This document shows, in pieces, positions 43,875-52,965 of a DNA stretch of 56,141 nucleotides. How positions within the stretch are numbered: the stretch's first letter is position 1; each line of letters starts with the position of its first letter. The notes beneath the pieces were generated by a model. It ran no database searches and was not told the DNA's origin. It saw only the letters and a list, made by a program, of their open reading frames with translations. Made by a program: the position numbers and the translations under genes. Origin of the DNA: Phycisphaerales bacterium PN19_bin_20 (GTDB lineage Bacteria > Planctomycetota > Phycisphaerae > Phycisphaerales > UBA1924). The stretch spans positions 1 to 56,141 of the forward strand of contig JAJOLK010000020.1 in the NCBI GenBank assembly GCA_021173225.1. The letters run 5' to 3'.

Positions 43875-45122
43875 ATGAGCCAGCCTCTTTCCACCGCCGC
43901 CAACCAGCCCGCACTCCCGACCGACGCGGCCCACGCGCACCTGCACGCCGCCGGCCACAACACCACCCTCAGCGCCGCAACCACCGAGTTCGAGAAGCTC
44001 GACCGCTGCGCAGACCTTGACCACCGACCACGCGTTCTGCTGGGCAAGATGGGCCTGGACGGGCACGACCGCGGCGTCAAGGTCATCGCCCGCGCGCTGC
44101 GCGACAGCGGCGTCCACGTCATCTACTCAGGCCTGTGGCAGACCCCCCGCAGCCTGGCCATTAGCGCCGTGCAAGAAGATGTAGACGTCATCGCCGCCAG
44201 CATGATGAGCAACAGCCACCTGGTCCTGGGCCCGCGCCTGCTCACAGAGCTGCGCGTCCTAGGCCGCCCTGACGTCCCGGTCTATATGGGCGGCATCCTG
44301 CCAGCAGAAGACATCCCCCAGCTCATCGCCGCCGGCGTCGCGCGCTGCTTTACCACCGCCACGGGCCTCATGGACATCGTCGCCGCCGTGCGTGACAGCG
44401 TCCGCCCGCTGACGCGCACCGTCCCCTCGGCTGATGCCGCCGCGCACCTCGCGCGCGACATCTCGCTAGTTCACGCTGGCAAGCCCGTCGCACCCGCAAC
44501 GCGCCGCGCACGCCCGCGCCGCGTCGTCGGCGTCACCGGCTCGCCCGGCGCCGGCAAGAGCACGCTGGTCGCCTCACTGGCCGGTGAGTACACGCGCCGA
44601 TCCAAGAGCCAAGGCCGCACAGGCCGCGCGGCGGTCGTCGCCTTTGACCCCATGAGCCCGCTGACCAGCGGCGCACTGCTGGGCGATCGCCTGCGGGTTG
44701 ACTTCAACGCCATGGACGACGCGATCTTCTACCGCAGCCTCGCCATCACCAGCGAGGACTACCGCACGCTCGACGACATCCTCACCCTCGTCGGCGGCGT
44801 GCAGGACGCCGCGGGCGCACCGATGTTCGACACCGTGTTTGTTGAGACCGTTGGCGCGGGCCAGAACGAGACGGCAATCCGCCGCCACGTCGATCAAACG
44901 CTGGTCGTGCTCACGCCGGGCATGGGCGATGCCGTGCAGATGGACAAGGCCGGGATCCTCGAGATCGCCGACGTTTTCGTGTGCAACAAGGCCGACTACC
45001 CGGGCCAGAACGAGCTGGTCCGCAACCTGCGCGACGTAGCGGGCAAACGCCCGGTTGTCGAGACGGTCGCAACAATGGGCACCGGCGTTCCAGCCTTGCT
45101 GGACTTGATCGAGCGGCGGTGA
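43875..45122 (+). CDS. B12-binding domain fused to MeaB/ArgK-type GTPase
   Basis: 415 residues. After about 50 polar residues comes a cobalamin-binding domain like the C-terminus of methylmalonyl-CoA mutase, with the base-off motif DGHDRG (Asp62, His64, Gly67). A G3E GTPase of the MeaB type follows: Walker A GSPGAGKST (222-230), FDPMSPLTSGALLGDRLRV, VETVGAGQNE and NKAD. This matches the first two domains of fused isobutyryl-CoA mutase (IcmF), but the mutase barrel is missing. The stop is followed by unrelated sequence, so it is not a frameshift. It probably partners a separate mutase subunit. Confidence 0.9.
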   Translation: MSQPLSTAANQPALPTDAAHAHLHAAGHNTTLSAATTEFEKLDRCADLDHRPRVLLGKMGLDGHDRGVKVIARALRDSGVHVIYSGLWQTPRSLAISAVQEDVDVIAASMMSNSHLVLGPRLLTELRVLGRPDVPVYMGGILPAEDIPQLIAAGVARCFTTATGLMDIVAAVRDSVRPLTRTVPSADAAAHLARDISLVHAGKPVAPATRRARPRRVVGVTGSPGAGKSTLVASLAGEYTRRSKSQGRTGRAAVVAFDPMSPLTSGALLGDRLRVDFNAMDDAIFYRSLAITSEDYRTLDDILTLVGGVQDAAGAPMFDTVFVETVGAGQNETAIRRHVDQTLVVLTPGMGDAVQMDKAGILEIADVFVCNKADYPGQNELVRNLRDVAGKRPVVETVATMGTGVPALLDLIERR

Positions 45123-45219
45123 GGCAGGCATGGCCGACAGCGCTTGACGAACACCAGCGGCGGCGCTCGCGCCGATATGACCGCGCGCCCGCCCCGCCGG
45201 CCCACGCGTAACGTCACCC

Positions 45220-45573
45220 ATGCCAGGACTCTTCGACGGCACGCCCCTGCAAAGGCCGGTGACCTGCGCCACCTGCGGCAAGGCCATGGCCCAGTGCGCA
45301 TGCCCGCGCGACCAGCGCGGCGTCGTTACGCCCCCTGCCGCGCAGCCTGCGCGCGTCCAGCGCGAACGCCGCCGTGGCAAGTGGGCCACCGTGGTCATGG
45401 GGCTTGACCCCGTCGCCACAGACCTGCCCGCCCTCGCACAGACGCTCCGCAAAAAGTTCGCTACCGGCGGCAGCGTCAAAGACGGCGAGATCGAGCTCCA
45501 GGGCGATCACCGCGACGCGCTGGTCACGCACCTTAAAGCCCTGGGTTACCCCGCCAAGGCCGCGGGCGGCTGA
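45220..45573 (+). CDS. SUI1/YciH family translation factor-like protein
   Basis: 117 residues. The C-terminal part (about 50-117) is a SUI1/eIF1-like domain: KWATVVMGLDPVATDLPALAQ, LRKKFATGGSVKDGEIELQG, HLKALGYPAK. The N-terminus has CATCGKAMAQCACP, four cysteines arranged like a small zinc ribbon. Bacterial YciH proteins influence initiation fidelity. The stop codon is followed immediately by a hairpin repeat cluster. Not obviously in an operon. Confidence 0.88.
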   Translation: MPGLFDGTPLQRPVTCATCGKAMAQCACPRDQRGVVTPPAAQPARVQRERRRGKWATVVMGLDPVATDLPALAQTLRKKFATGGSVKDGEIELQGDHRDALVTHLKALGYPAKAAGG

Positions 45574-45599
45574 AGGGTTTCACTTTGCCTGCTTGCCTT

Positions 45600-45668
45600 T
45601 GCCGCGCGTGGTGCAGGATTTCACGTGGCCTCTCTGCCTCGCGTGGTGCAGGATTTCATCCTGCCATC
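45600..45668. repeat. Dispersed intergenic hairpin repeats, cluster 3
   Basis: One perfect copy GCAGGAT/ATCCTGC (45648-45664, loop TTC) with lead-in TCTGCCTCGCGTGG. A degenerate copy at about 45600-45630 shares the lead-in and GCAGGATTTCA but has lost the second arm. The cluster begins within 30 bp of the SUI1 gene stop and lies upstream of the ABC-F gene. Confidence 0.8.
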
Positions 45669-45809
45669 GGGCCACGCGCCCCCCGCGCCCCTGCCCGGCC
45701 CACGCGTGACCTACCTTGTCGGTCCTGCGCCGCGCCACCGCACCGGGCCACGCGCAACGCCGCCTTTGACTTCACACCACCCTCGCACCGCCAGCCCTGA
45801 AACGAGCCC

Positions 45810-47717
45810 ATGCCCGCGATCCTGACTGTCCGCGACATCGAGAAGCACTTCGCCGACCGCACGCTTTTCGAGGGCGTCAGCCTCAGCATTGAGCCGCGCG
45901 AACGCCTCGCGCTCATCGGGCCCAACGGTGCCGGCAAAAGCACGCTGCTCAAGATCCTCGCGGGCTTTGAAGAAACCGACGGCGGCATCCTCTCACGCGG
46001 CCGCGGCATGCGCGTCGCCTACGTCGCACAGGCCGACACCTTCCCCGAGGGTGCAACCGTCAAGTCCGCGATCGTCGGCGAGCTTGAAGCGCTCAGCGCC
46101 GCCGGCAAGCTCCCGCACCTGCACGACCACCACGAGCTCGAGCTCGCCTGCGAGATGACCCTCGCCCGTGTCGGCTTTGATGACCTCGACGCGCTCCTTG
46201 AAACCCCGTGCGAGCGCCTCAGCGGCGGTCAGCGCAAGCGCGTCTCTATCGCCCGCGCGCTCGCTCAAGAGCCGGACCTGGTCCTGCTTGACGAGCCCAC
46301 CAACCACCTTGATGTCGAGGGCATCGACTGGCTTGAAGAGACCCTCTCGAGCAACGCCTTCGCGTCGATTGTCGTGACCCACGACCGCGCGTTCCTTGAG
46401 CAGACCGCCACCCGCATCGTTGAGCTCAGCCGTGCGTATCCGCAGGGCACCTTCAGCGTCTCGGGCGGGTACGCCGAGTTCCTCCGCCGCAAGACCGAGT
46501 TCCTCGACGGCCAGGCCCGTCAAGAGCAGGCTCTCAGCGCGCAGGTCAAAGAAGACCTCCGCTGGCTCGGGCGCGGGGCCAAAGCGCGCCGCACCAAGAG
46601 CAAGAGCCGCATCGACGCTAGCTACGAACGCATGGATGAGCTCGCGGCCCTCAAGGCCCGCAACGCCCCCAACCGCGCCGCGCAGATCGACTTTACCGCC
46701 ACCGACCGCCAGACCCTCAAGCTCCTGTTCGGGCGCGGGCTCTGCAAGTCCTTCGGCAGCCGCGCGCTGTTCACCAACCTTGACATCCTGCTCACCCCCG
46801 GCTCCAAGCTGGGCCTGATGGGCCCCAACGGTGCCGGAAAAACCACGCTCATCAAGCTCCTCACCGGCGAGCTCGACAGCGACCCGCCCACGCAGGCCAT
46901 GCTCGACGAAGAGCGATCAATCGCCGACCAGCTCCCCCACGGCATCCCGCCGCTGGGCACCATCAAACGCGCCGAGAAGCTCCGCGTCGTGCTCTTTAGC
47001 CAGCACCGCACAGAGCTTGACCCAGACGCAACTCTGGGCGAGGCCCTTAGCCCGACTGACGCGGTGATCTACCGCGGGCAGACCCTGCACATCGCCACCT
47101 GGGCGCAGATGTTCCTGTTCAGCAAGGACCAGCTTCGCGGGCGGGTCCGCTCGCTCTCAGGCGGCGAGCAGGCCCGCGTCCACATCGCGCGCCTGATGCT
47201 CGAACCCGCCGACGTGCTCATCCTTGACGAGCCGACCAACGACCTTGACCTTGCCAGCCTTGACGTCCTCGAAGAGAGCCTCGAAGAGTTTCCCGGCGCT
47301 GTGGTGCTCGTCACCCACGACCGCGCGATGCTCGACCGCCTCGCCACACGCGTGCTCGCCCTTGACGGCCGCGGCGGCGCACGCTATTACGCCGACTACC
47401 CCCAGTGGCAGCGCTTGCACAAGATCGTCGAGCGCGAAGCCCTCGCCGCCAGCAAGGCCCCGCCACCCGCCGCGCCGCCCGCCGCACCGCCCAGGAAGAA
47501 GCTCGCCTACAAGCTGCAGCAAGAGCTCGCGGGGATGGAGAAGGCCATCGAGCAGGCTGAGCACGCCGTCCACGCCGCCGAGGCCAAGCTGGCGACCCCC
47601 GACGCCGCCACGCTGACCGATCATAAGAAACTCGCGGCCCTCACCCAGGCCCTCGCCGATGCGCAGGCCCGCGTCGCCACCCTCTATAAGCGCTGGCAAG
47701 AGCTTGAAGCCCACTGA
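45810..47717 (+). CDS. ABC-F family ATPase, Uup-like
   Basis: 635 residues, two ABC domains and no membrane segments. Walker A motifs GPNGAGKST (about 37-45) and GPNGAGKTT, signatures LSGGQRKR and LSGGEQAR, Walker B LLDEPTNHLD and ILDEPTNDLD, and an interdomain linker with an Arg/Lys-rich helix. A C-terminal coiled coil (about 550-635) after an Ala/Pro linker is typical of Uup. ABC-F proteins act on the ribosome or, for Uup, also in DNA stability. It ends inside a 22-bp tandem repeat. Confidence 0.93.
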   Translation: MPAILTVRDIEKHFADRTLFEGVSLSIEPRERLALIGPNGAGKSTLLKILAGFEETDGGILSRGRGMRVAYVAQADTFPEGATVKSAIVGELEALSAAGKLPHLHDHHELELACEMTLARVGFDDLDALLETPCERLSGGQRKRVSIARALAQEPDLVLLDEPTNHLDVEGIDWLEETLSSNAFASIVVTHDRAFLEQTATRIVELSRAYPQGTFSVSGGYAEFLRRKTEFLDGQARQEQALSAQVKEDLRWLGRGAKARRTKSKSRIDASYERMDELAALKARNAPNRAAQIDFTATDRQTLKLLFGRGLCKSFGSRALFTNLDILLTPGSKLGLMGPNGAGKTTLIKLLTGELDSDPPTQAMLDEERSIADQLPHGIPPLGTIKRAEKLRVVLFSQHRTELDPDATLGEALSPTDAVIYRGQTLHIATWAQMFLFSKDQLRGRVRSLSGGEQARVHIARLMLEPADVLILDEPTNDLDLASLDVLEESLEEFPGAVVLVTHDRAMLDRLATRVLALDGRGGARYYADYPQWQRLHKIVEREALAASKAPPPAAPPAAPPRKKLAYKLQQELAGMEKAIEQAEHAVHAAEAKLATPDAATLTDHKKLAALTQALADAQARVATLYKRWQELEAH

Positions 47718-47774
47718 CCACCCGCGGCATGCCCACTGACCACCCGCGGCGTGGCCACTGACCAACCGGCCACC
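47709..47774. repeat. 22-bp tandem repeat overlapping the ABC-F stop (3 units)
   Basis: GCCCACTGACCACCCGCGGC plus two bases at 47709-47730, 47731-47752 and a diverged third copy at 47753-47774. The TGA of the first unit (47715-47717) is the stop codon of the ABC-F gene. Confidence 0.8.
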
Positions 47775-47857
47775 ACGCGGTGGCGCGCACCCGGGTAGAG
47801 TTGCCCCAGCCGTCGCCGGCGCGAACACCCCCGCGCGATGAGCAACAGGGGTACGCC

Positions 47858-48904
<1,047 letters not shown>

Positions 48905-49041
48905 GCGCCCGCAACGCAAGACCCAGGGGCATCAACGCAGAGCCCGCTGAGCGGCGCCGAGCAACGCAGAGTGAAGTTGAGTTGAGCGAGCAAGACCGTG
49001 GCCGACACCCACTTTAACGCTGCTGATCGAGGCCCTGAGCA

Positions 49042-49455
49042 ATGGATCAGGGCCGGGTGGAACCAGCCCTTCGGCCGGATTTCGAGTGCGCAATCGAAGT
49101 CCACAAGCACCTTGGCCCAGGGCTCGTCGAACGTCTTTACGAGGACGCGCCCTGCCGCGAACCATCCCTCCAGAGCCTCCACATCACTTATAAGGACCTT
49201 TGAAGCCTCTCCTACAAGGTCGCCGCGCTCGAAGGTCCTCGGCTCGAAGTTGTCGCTGATTGCACGCTCATCATTGAAGTCAAGGCGATCAAGTCCGCCC
49301 TGTGCGTCCACCTCGCCCGGCTCGTTTCTTACCTCCGCGCCGCCGAGACCTCTATCGGCCTGCTGTTGAGATTCCACGTCCCGCGCATGGTTGACGGCGT
49401 CCACCATCGAGCCCTCACCCCCGCACCGCTCTCCCCCTCTCTCTCCCCTCTGTAA
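49042..49455 (+). pseudogene. GxxExxY-family (PDDEXK_3) protein, broken by an in-frame stop
   Basis: One reading frame matches the GxxExxY family: AIEVHKHLGPGLVERLYEDA holds the GxxExxY signature (GLVERLY), and after TGA at 49201-49203 the same frame continues with LEVVADCTLIIEVKAIKSA and SYLRAAETSIGLLLRFHVPR, then stops at 49453. The internal stop and several changes of conserved residues (for example PC where the family has LC) show decay. It stands between moxR and the DUF58 gene, where no gene of this kind is expected, and has no promoter or ribosome binding site that I can see. Confidence 0.85.
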
Positions 49456-49499
49456 CCTCCGCGTCCGCCCCGCGCCTAAGCGTGACTCACCTGCCCCAC

Positions 49500-50447
49500 A
49501 TGCTCAAGCTCCCAGACCCACCCCGCCCCGCGACCATCGACGACCTGCTCGACCCGCAGCTCGTCGCGCGACTCTCCGCCCTCGATATCACCGCGCGCAA
49601 GATCCTCACCGGCAAGCTCAAGGGCGAACGCCGTAGCAAACGACGCGGCGAGTCCGTCGAATTCGCAGACCACCGCCCCTACGCCATCGGCGACGACCTC
49701 CGCCATATCGATTGGAACATCTTCGGCCGCCTTGACCGCCTCTTTCTCAAGCTCTTCCTCGAAGAGGAAGACCTCTCGCTGCACATAGTCATCGACGCCT
49801 CCGCAAGCCACGACGCCGGCACCCCCAGCAAGTTCCTGCTCATGCAGAAGCTCACCGCCGCCCTCGGCTACGTCGGCCTCGCCAACCTCCACCGCGTTCA
49901 CGTCACCACCCTCGGCGGGCTCGATTCCGCCGGCAATCCACAGCTCGCCGCTTCGATCAAAGACCTCCGCGGCCGACGCAGCCTCGCCGAGCTTGTCCGC
50001 TTCCTCTGCCAGCTCGAGCCCGGCGGGCCCGGCGCCTTCACCGAGGGTTGCAAACGCGTCGCGCTCTCACGCCGAGGCCGCGCCGTCATGATCGTCCTCT
50101 CAGACTTTCTTATTAAAGAAGGTTACGACGATGGCCTCCGCCTCCTGCTCGGCGGCGGCTACGAGCTCTACGCGCTCCAGGTCCTCAGCCCGCAAGAGCT
50201 TGACCCCACCACCGACCCCAACTTCGGCGGCGACCTCACGCTCAAAGACTGCGAAGACGCCGACCTCGCCGAGCTGACCATCTCCGCCCCGCTCATGAAG
50301 CATTACCAGGCCACCCTCGCCGCCTACGTCGCCCGCCTTCGTGAGTTCTGCGCCCAGCGCTCCATCGTCACCCAAACCGTCCCCAGCAGCACGCCCGTTG
50401 ACGTGCTGGTCCTCGACTATCTCCGCCGCAAGGGCCTCGTTCGTTAG
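49500..50447 (+). CDS. DUF58 domain protein
   Basis: 315 residues from ATG 49500; a GTG at 49482 would add six residues and cannot be excluded. The DUF58 signature is present: KGERRSKRRGESVEFADHRPY then GDDLRHIDWNIFGRLDRLFL. A VWA-like Asp-x-Ser pattern (IDASASHD) follows, then a second half with FGGDLTLKDCEDADLAEL. DUF58 proteins accompany MoxR and VWA proteins in envelope-associated modules of uncertain role. No membrane segment is seen in this one. Confidence 0.9.
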   Translation: MLKLPDPPRPATIDDLLDPQLVARLSALDITARKILTGKLKGERRSKRRGESVEFADHRPYAIGDDLRHIDWNIFGRLDRLFLKLFLEEEDLSLHIVIDASASHDAGTPSKFLLMQKLTAALGYVGLANLHRVHVTTLGGLDSAGNPQLAASIKDLRGRRSLAELVRFLCQLEPGGPGAFTEGCKRVALSRRGRAVMIVLSDFLIKEGYDDGLRLLLGGGYELYALQVLSPQELDPTTDPNFGGDLTLKDCEDADLAELTISAPLMKHYQATLAAYVARLREFCAQRSIVTQTVPSSTPVDVLVLDYLRRKGLVR

Positions 50448-50476
50448 ATGACCCAACTCACGATCCACGCCCGGGG

Positions 50477-50526
50477 GTAAGTATCTTACAAGCAACCCCG
50501 AGCGCAGGACCAGCCCTCGGGTTGCT
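50477..50526 (+). other. Two adjacent hairpins between the DUF58 and BatA/VWA genes
   Basis: GTAAG/CTTAC (50477-50489) followed immediately by AGCAACCCCGAG (50491-50502) pairing with CTCGGGTTGCT (50516-50526) with one bulged C. No T-run follows, so it is not a standard terminator. It lies in the 172-bp gap inside the module and may modulate expression of the downstream genes. Confidence 0.35.
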
Positions 50527-50619
50527 CTTACACCACGCCGCAAGAGGTTCCGCCCACGCCCGCCTTCTACTCGCATGACAGCCTCACCCAGCTCTCCGTA
50601 ACAACGCCCCTCCAACCAC

Positions 50620-52764
50620 ATGACCTTCCTCTCGCCATCCCTCTCCCTCATCGCCGCGGCCATCGCCGTCCCGGCCCTGATCATCCTCTACTTCCTCAAG
50701 CTTAAACGCCGCCAGGTCGAGGTCTCCAGCACCCTGCTGTGGAAGAAGGCCATCCAAGACCTTCAGGCCAACGCGCCCTTCCAGCGCCTCCGCAACAACA
50801 TCCTGCTCATCCTCCAGCTCATCGCCCTCATCGCCGCATTGCTCGCCCTTGCGCAGCCAGAGCTCCGCCGCGGGCCCGCCTCAGGCCAGCGGCACGTCAT
50901 CGTCATTGACCGCTCCGCCAGCATGAAGGCTACCGACGGCGACCCGGACGCCAAAGACACCGCACGCACCCGCTTCGATCAAGCCAAAGCCCGCGCACTC
51001 GAACTCGTCGAGACCCTCCGCGAGCCCGGGCTTTTGGACGCCTCCGGCGATGAGGCCATGCTCGTGGTCTTTGACACCACCGCCCAGCGCGTCCTGAACT
51101 TCACCGCCAACAAGCAAGAGCTCAAGGGTGCCATCAACGCCCTTACGCCCACCGACGCCACTACACGCTTCGCACCAGCCTTCGCCACCGCACGCGCCTT
51201 CGCACAGCCTGTCGCAGTCGAGGGCCGCGGCATCGTCACCCCTGGCGGCGGCGCCGCCATCCACCTCTTCAGCGATGGCCGACTACCCGACCTCGCAGAC
51301 CTCGCCCCCACCGCCGACGACCGCCTCATCTACTACCCAGTGGGCAACCCCAAAAGCTGGAACGTTGGCATCGTCGGCCTCCGCGCCGAGCGCGGCCTAG
51401 ACGATCCCAACAGCCTCTCTATCTTCATCAGCCTGCAAAACTCCGACACCCGCCCACGAACCGTTGACGTCCAGCTCGCCGCCGACGGACGCGTTGTCGC
51501 CGTTCGAGAAGTGTCCGTTCCCGCCGCGCGCGTCGAGACCGAACCGCAGGCCGTCAATAGCCAGCGTCTCCCGGGCCTCGCTGGCGTCGTCTTCACGCTC
51601 GACCGGCCCGACGGCGGCGTCCTCACCCTCCAGCTCCGCCACCCCAACGCGCAAGATGATCCCGCAGGCCGAGACGTCCTCGCCACCGATGACTTCGGCT
51701 ACCTCGTCGTGCCGCCCGCGCGTCGCCTCGCCGTCGCGCTGGTTACTTCTGGCAACCTCTTCTTGCGCAAGGCCCTCGAAGCGCAGACCCTCGCCAAGCT
51801 CGACGTCTACACGCCCGAGCAAGCCGCCACGCTCTTTACCGACGGCAGGCCCACGCAGCCCTACGACGTCTATGTCCTTGACTCATGGCTCCCCAATGTT
51901 GCCAGCAGCGAGCCCAACATCGGGCCGACCACCGCGCCCACCAGCAGCCCCTCCGCCGCCAGCGGCCCGGGCCTCCCCGCCGCACGCGTTCTCGCCTTCA
52001 ACGTCGCGCCCCCAGGCCGCATCGGCGTCGTCGACAAAGGCCCGGGTGAGCCCACCGTCGTCCTCAAGTGGGAACGCGACCACCCAAGCCTCCGCGGCCT
52101 CAACCTCGACGCCCTCGCCGTCGCGCCCTCACGCAGAATCGAACTCCCAGACCGCGGCTCCGCGCGCGTCCTGGCCGAGGGCATCAGCGGACCGCTCATC
52201 GTCGAGTGCTCAGACCCCTCACGCCGCGCACTGGTCGTCACCTTCGATCTTCTCAACAGCGGCAACTGGATGCTCGACCTCAGCTTCTTCCTTTACGTCA
52301 GCCAGGGCCTCCGCGCCGTCGCCGATGCAGGTAGTGACGCCGGGTCACTCCAGGCCGCACCGGGCGGCGACGTCGAGCTGATCCTCCCACCCACCGCCAC
52401 CGACGCGCGCGTCGCACTCCCCGACGGCAGCCGCACCCCGCTGCTCGTCGCGCCCGACGGCCGCGCCGTCTTCGGCCCCGCCGTGAGCGCCGGCGTGTAC
52501 ACCTTCAGTTGGCTGGGTCCGCAAGGGGCCAGTGATGTGCTAGTCGAAGGCCGCACCCGCCGCGCCATCTCGGTCAACCTCGCCGACAGCTTCGAGAGTG
52601 ACCTCGCCACCGCGCCGCCCGAGGCGATCTCCGCCAGTCTGCTTGGCGCCTCCAGCGGCCAAGACGCACTGGCCACCCGCGCGCTCTGGCCCTGGCTGGT
52701 CATGCTCGCCATCGCGGTGCTACTGCTTGAGTGGTACGTTTACAACCGCAAAGTCACCATCTAA
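50620..52764 (+). CDS. BatA-type membrane protein with VWA domain
   Basis: 714 residues. The N-terminus has the BatA pattern, two membrane segments with IILYFLKLKRRQVEVSSTLLW between them and ILLILQLIALIAALLALAQP. A VWA domain follows with MIDAS motif DRSASMKATDG and later HLFSDGRLPD. A long beta-rich extracytoplasmic region and a final membrane segment (PWLVMLAIAVLLLEWYVY) complete it. Expected partner of the MoxR and DUF58 proteins encoded upstream. Hairpin repeats follow the stop. Confidence 0.9.
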   Translation: MTFLSPSLSLIAAAIAVPALIILYFLKLKRRQVEVSSTLLWKKAIQDLQANAPFQRLRNNILLILQLIALIAALLALAQPELRRGPASGQRHVIVIDRSASMKATDGDPDAKDTARTRFDQAKARALELVETLREPGLLDASGDEAMLVVFDTTAQRVLNFTANKQELKGAINALTPTDATTRFAPAFATARAFAQPVAVEGRGIVTPGGGAAIHLFSDGRLPDLADLAPTADDRLIYYPVGNPKSWNVGIVGLRAERGLDDPNSLSIFISLQNSDTRPRTVDVQLAADGRVVAVREVSVPAARVETEPQAVNSQRLPGLAGVVFTLDRPDGGVLTLQLRHPNAQDDPAGRDVLATDDFGYLVVPPARRLAVALVTSGNLFLRKALEAQTLAKLDVYTPEQAATLFTDGRPTQPYDVYVLDSWLPNVASSEPNIGPTTAPTSSPSAASGPGLPAARVLAFNVAPPGRIGVVDKGPGEPTVVLKWERDHPSLRGLNLDALAVAPSRRIELPDRGSARVLAEGISGPLIVECSDPSRRALVVTFDLLNSGNWMLDLSFFLYVSQGLRAVADAGSDAGSLQAAPGGDVELILPPTATDARVALPDGSRTPLLVAPDGRAVFGPAVSAGVYTFSWLGPQGASDVLVEGRTRRAISVNLADSFESDLATAPPEAISASLLGASSGQDALATRALWPWLVMLAIAVLLLEWYVYNRKVTI

Positions 52765-52805
52765 CTGCCCGATAACCCCGCGTGCCTCTGCCTTTGCCTT
52801 GGTCT

Positions 52806-52872
52806 CTGCCTTCCGGCGGGCGGATTCCCAACCGGCCTCTTTGCCTCGCGTGGGGCAAAATTCCATCCTGCC
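52806..52872. repeat. Dispersed intergenic hairpin repeats, cluster 4 (2 degenerate copies)
   Basis: GGGCGGATT/AACCGGCC (52817-52836) with lead-in CTTCCGGC, then GGCAAAAT/ATCCTGCC (52852-52872) with lead-in TTTGCCTCGCGTGG. Both arms are partly decayed. The order second subtype then first subtype is the same as in cluster 2. Confidence 0.65.
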
Positions 52873-52965
52873 ACCGGGCCGCAGGCGCGACTCTCATCGC
52901 CCATGGCTCTTCTCCGCCACCTCTGCCCCCTTCACCCCCGCCCCGCTCCGACCGATATCAACTCC

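Noticed and set aside
43875..45122. Truncated or frameshifted IcmF
   Set aside because: The stop is clean and no mutase barrel sequence follows in any frame before the SUI1 gene.
49201..49203. TGA read as Trp or selenocysteine in the GxxExxY gene
   Set aside because: Other genes use TGA as a normal stop, no SECIS-like hairpin is evident, and other conserved residues are also lost.
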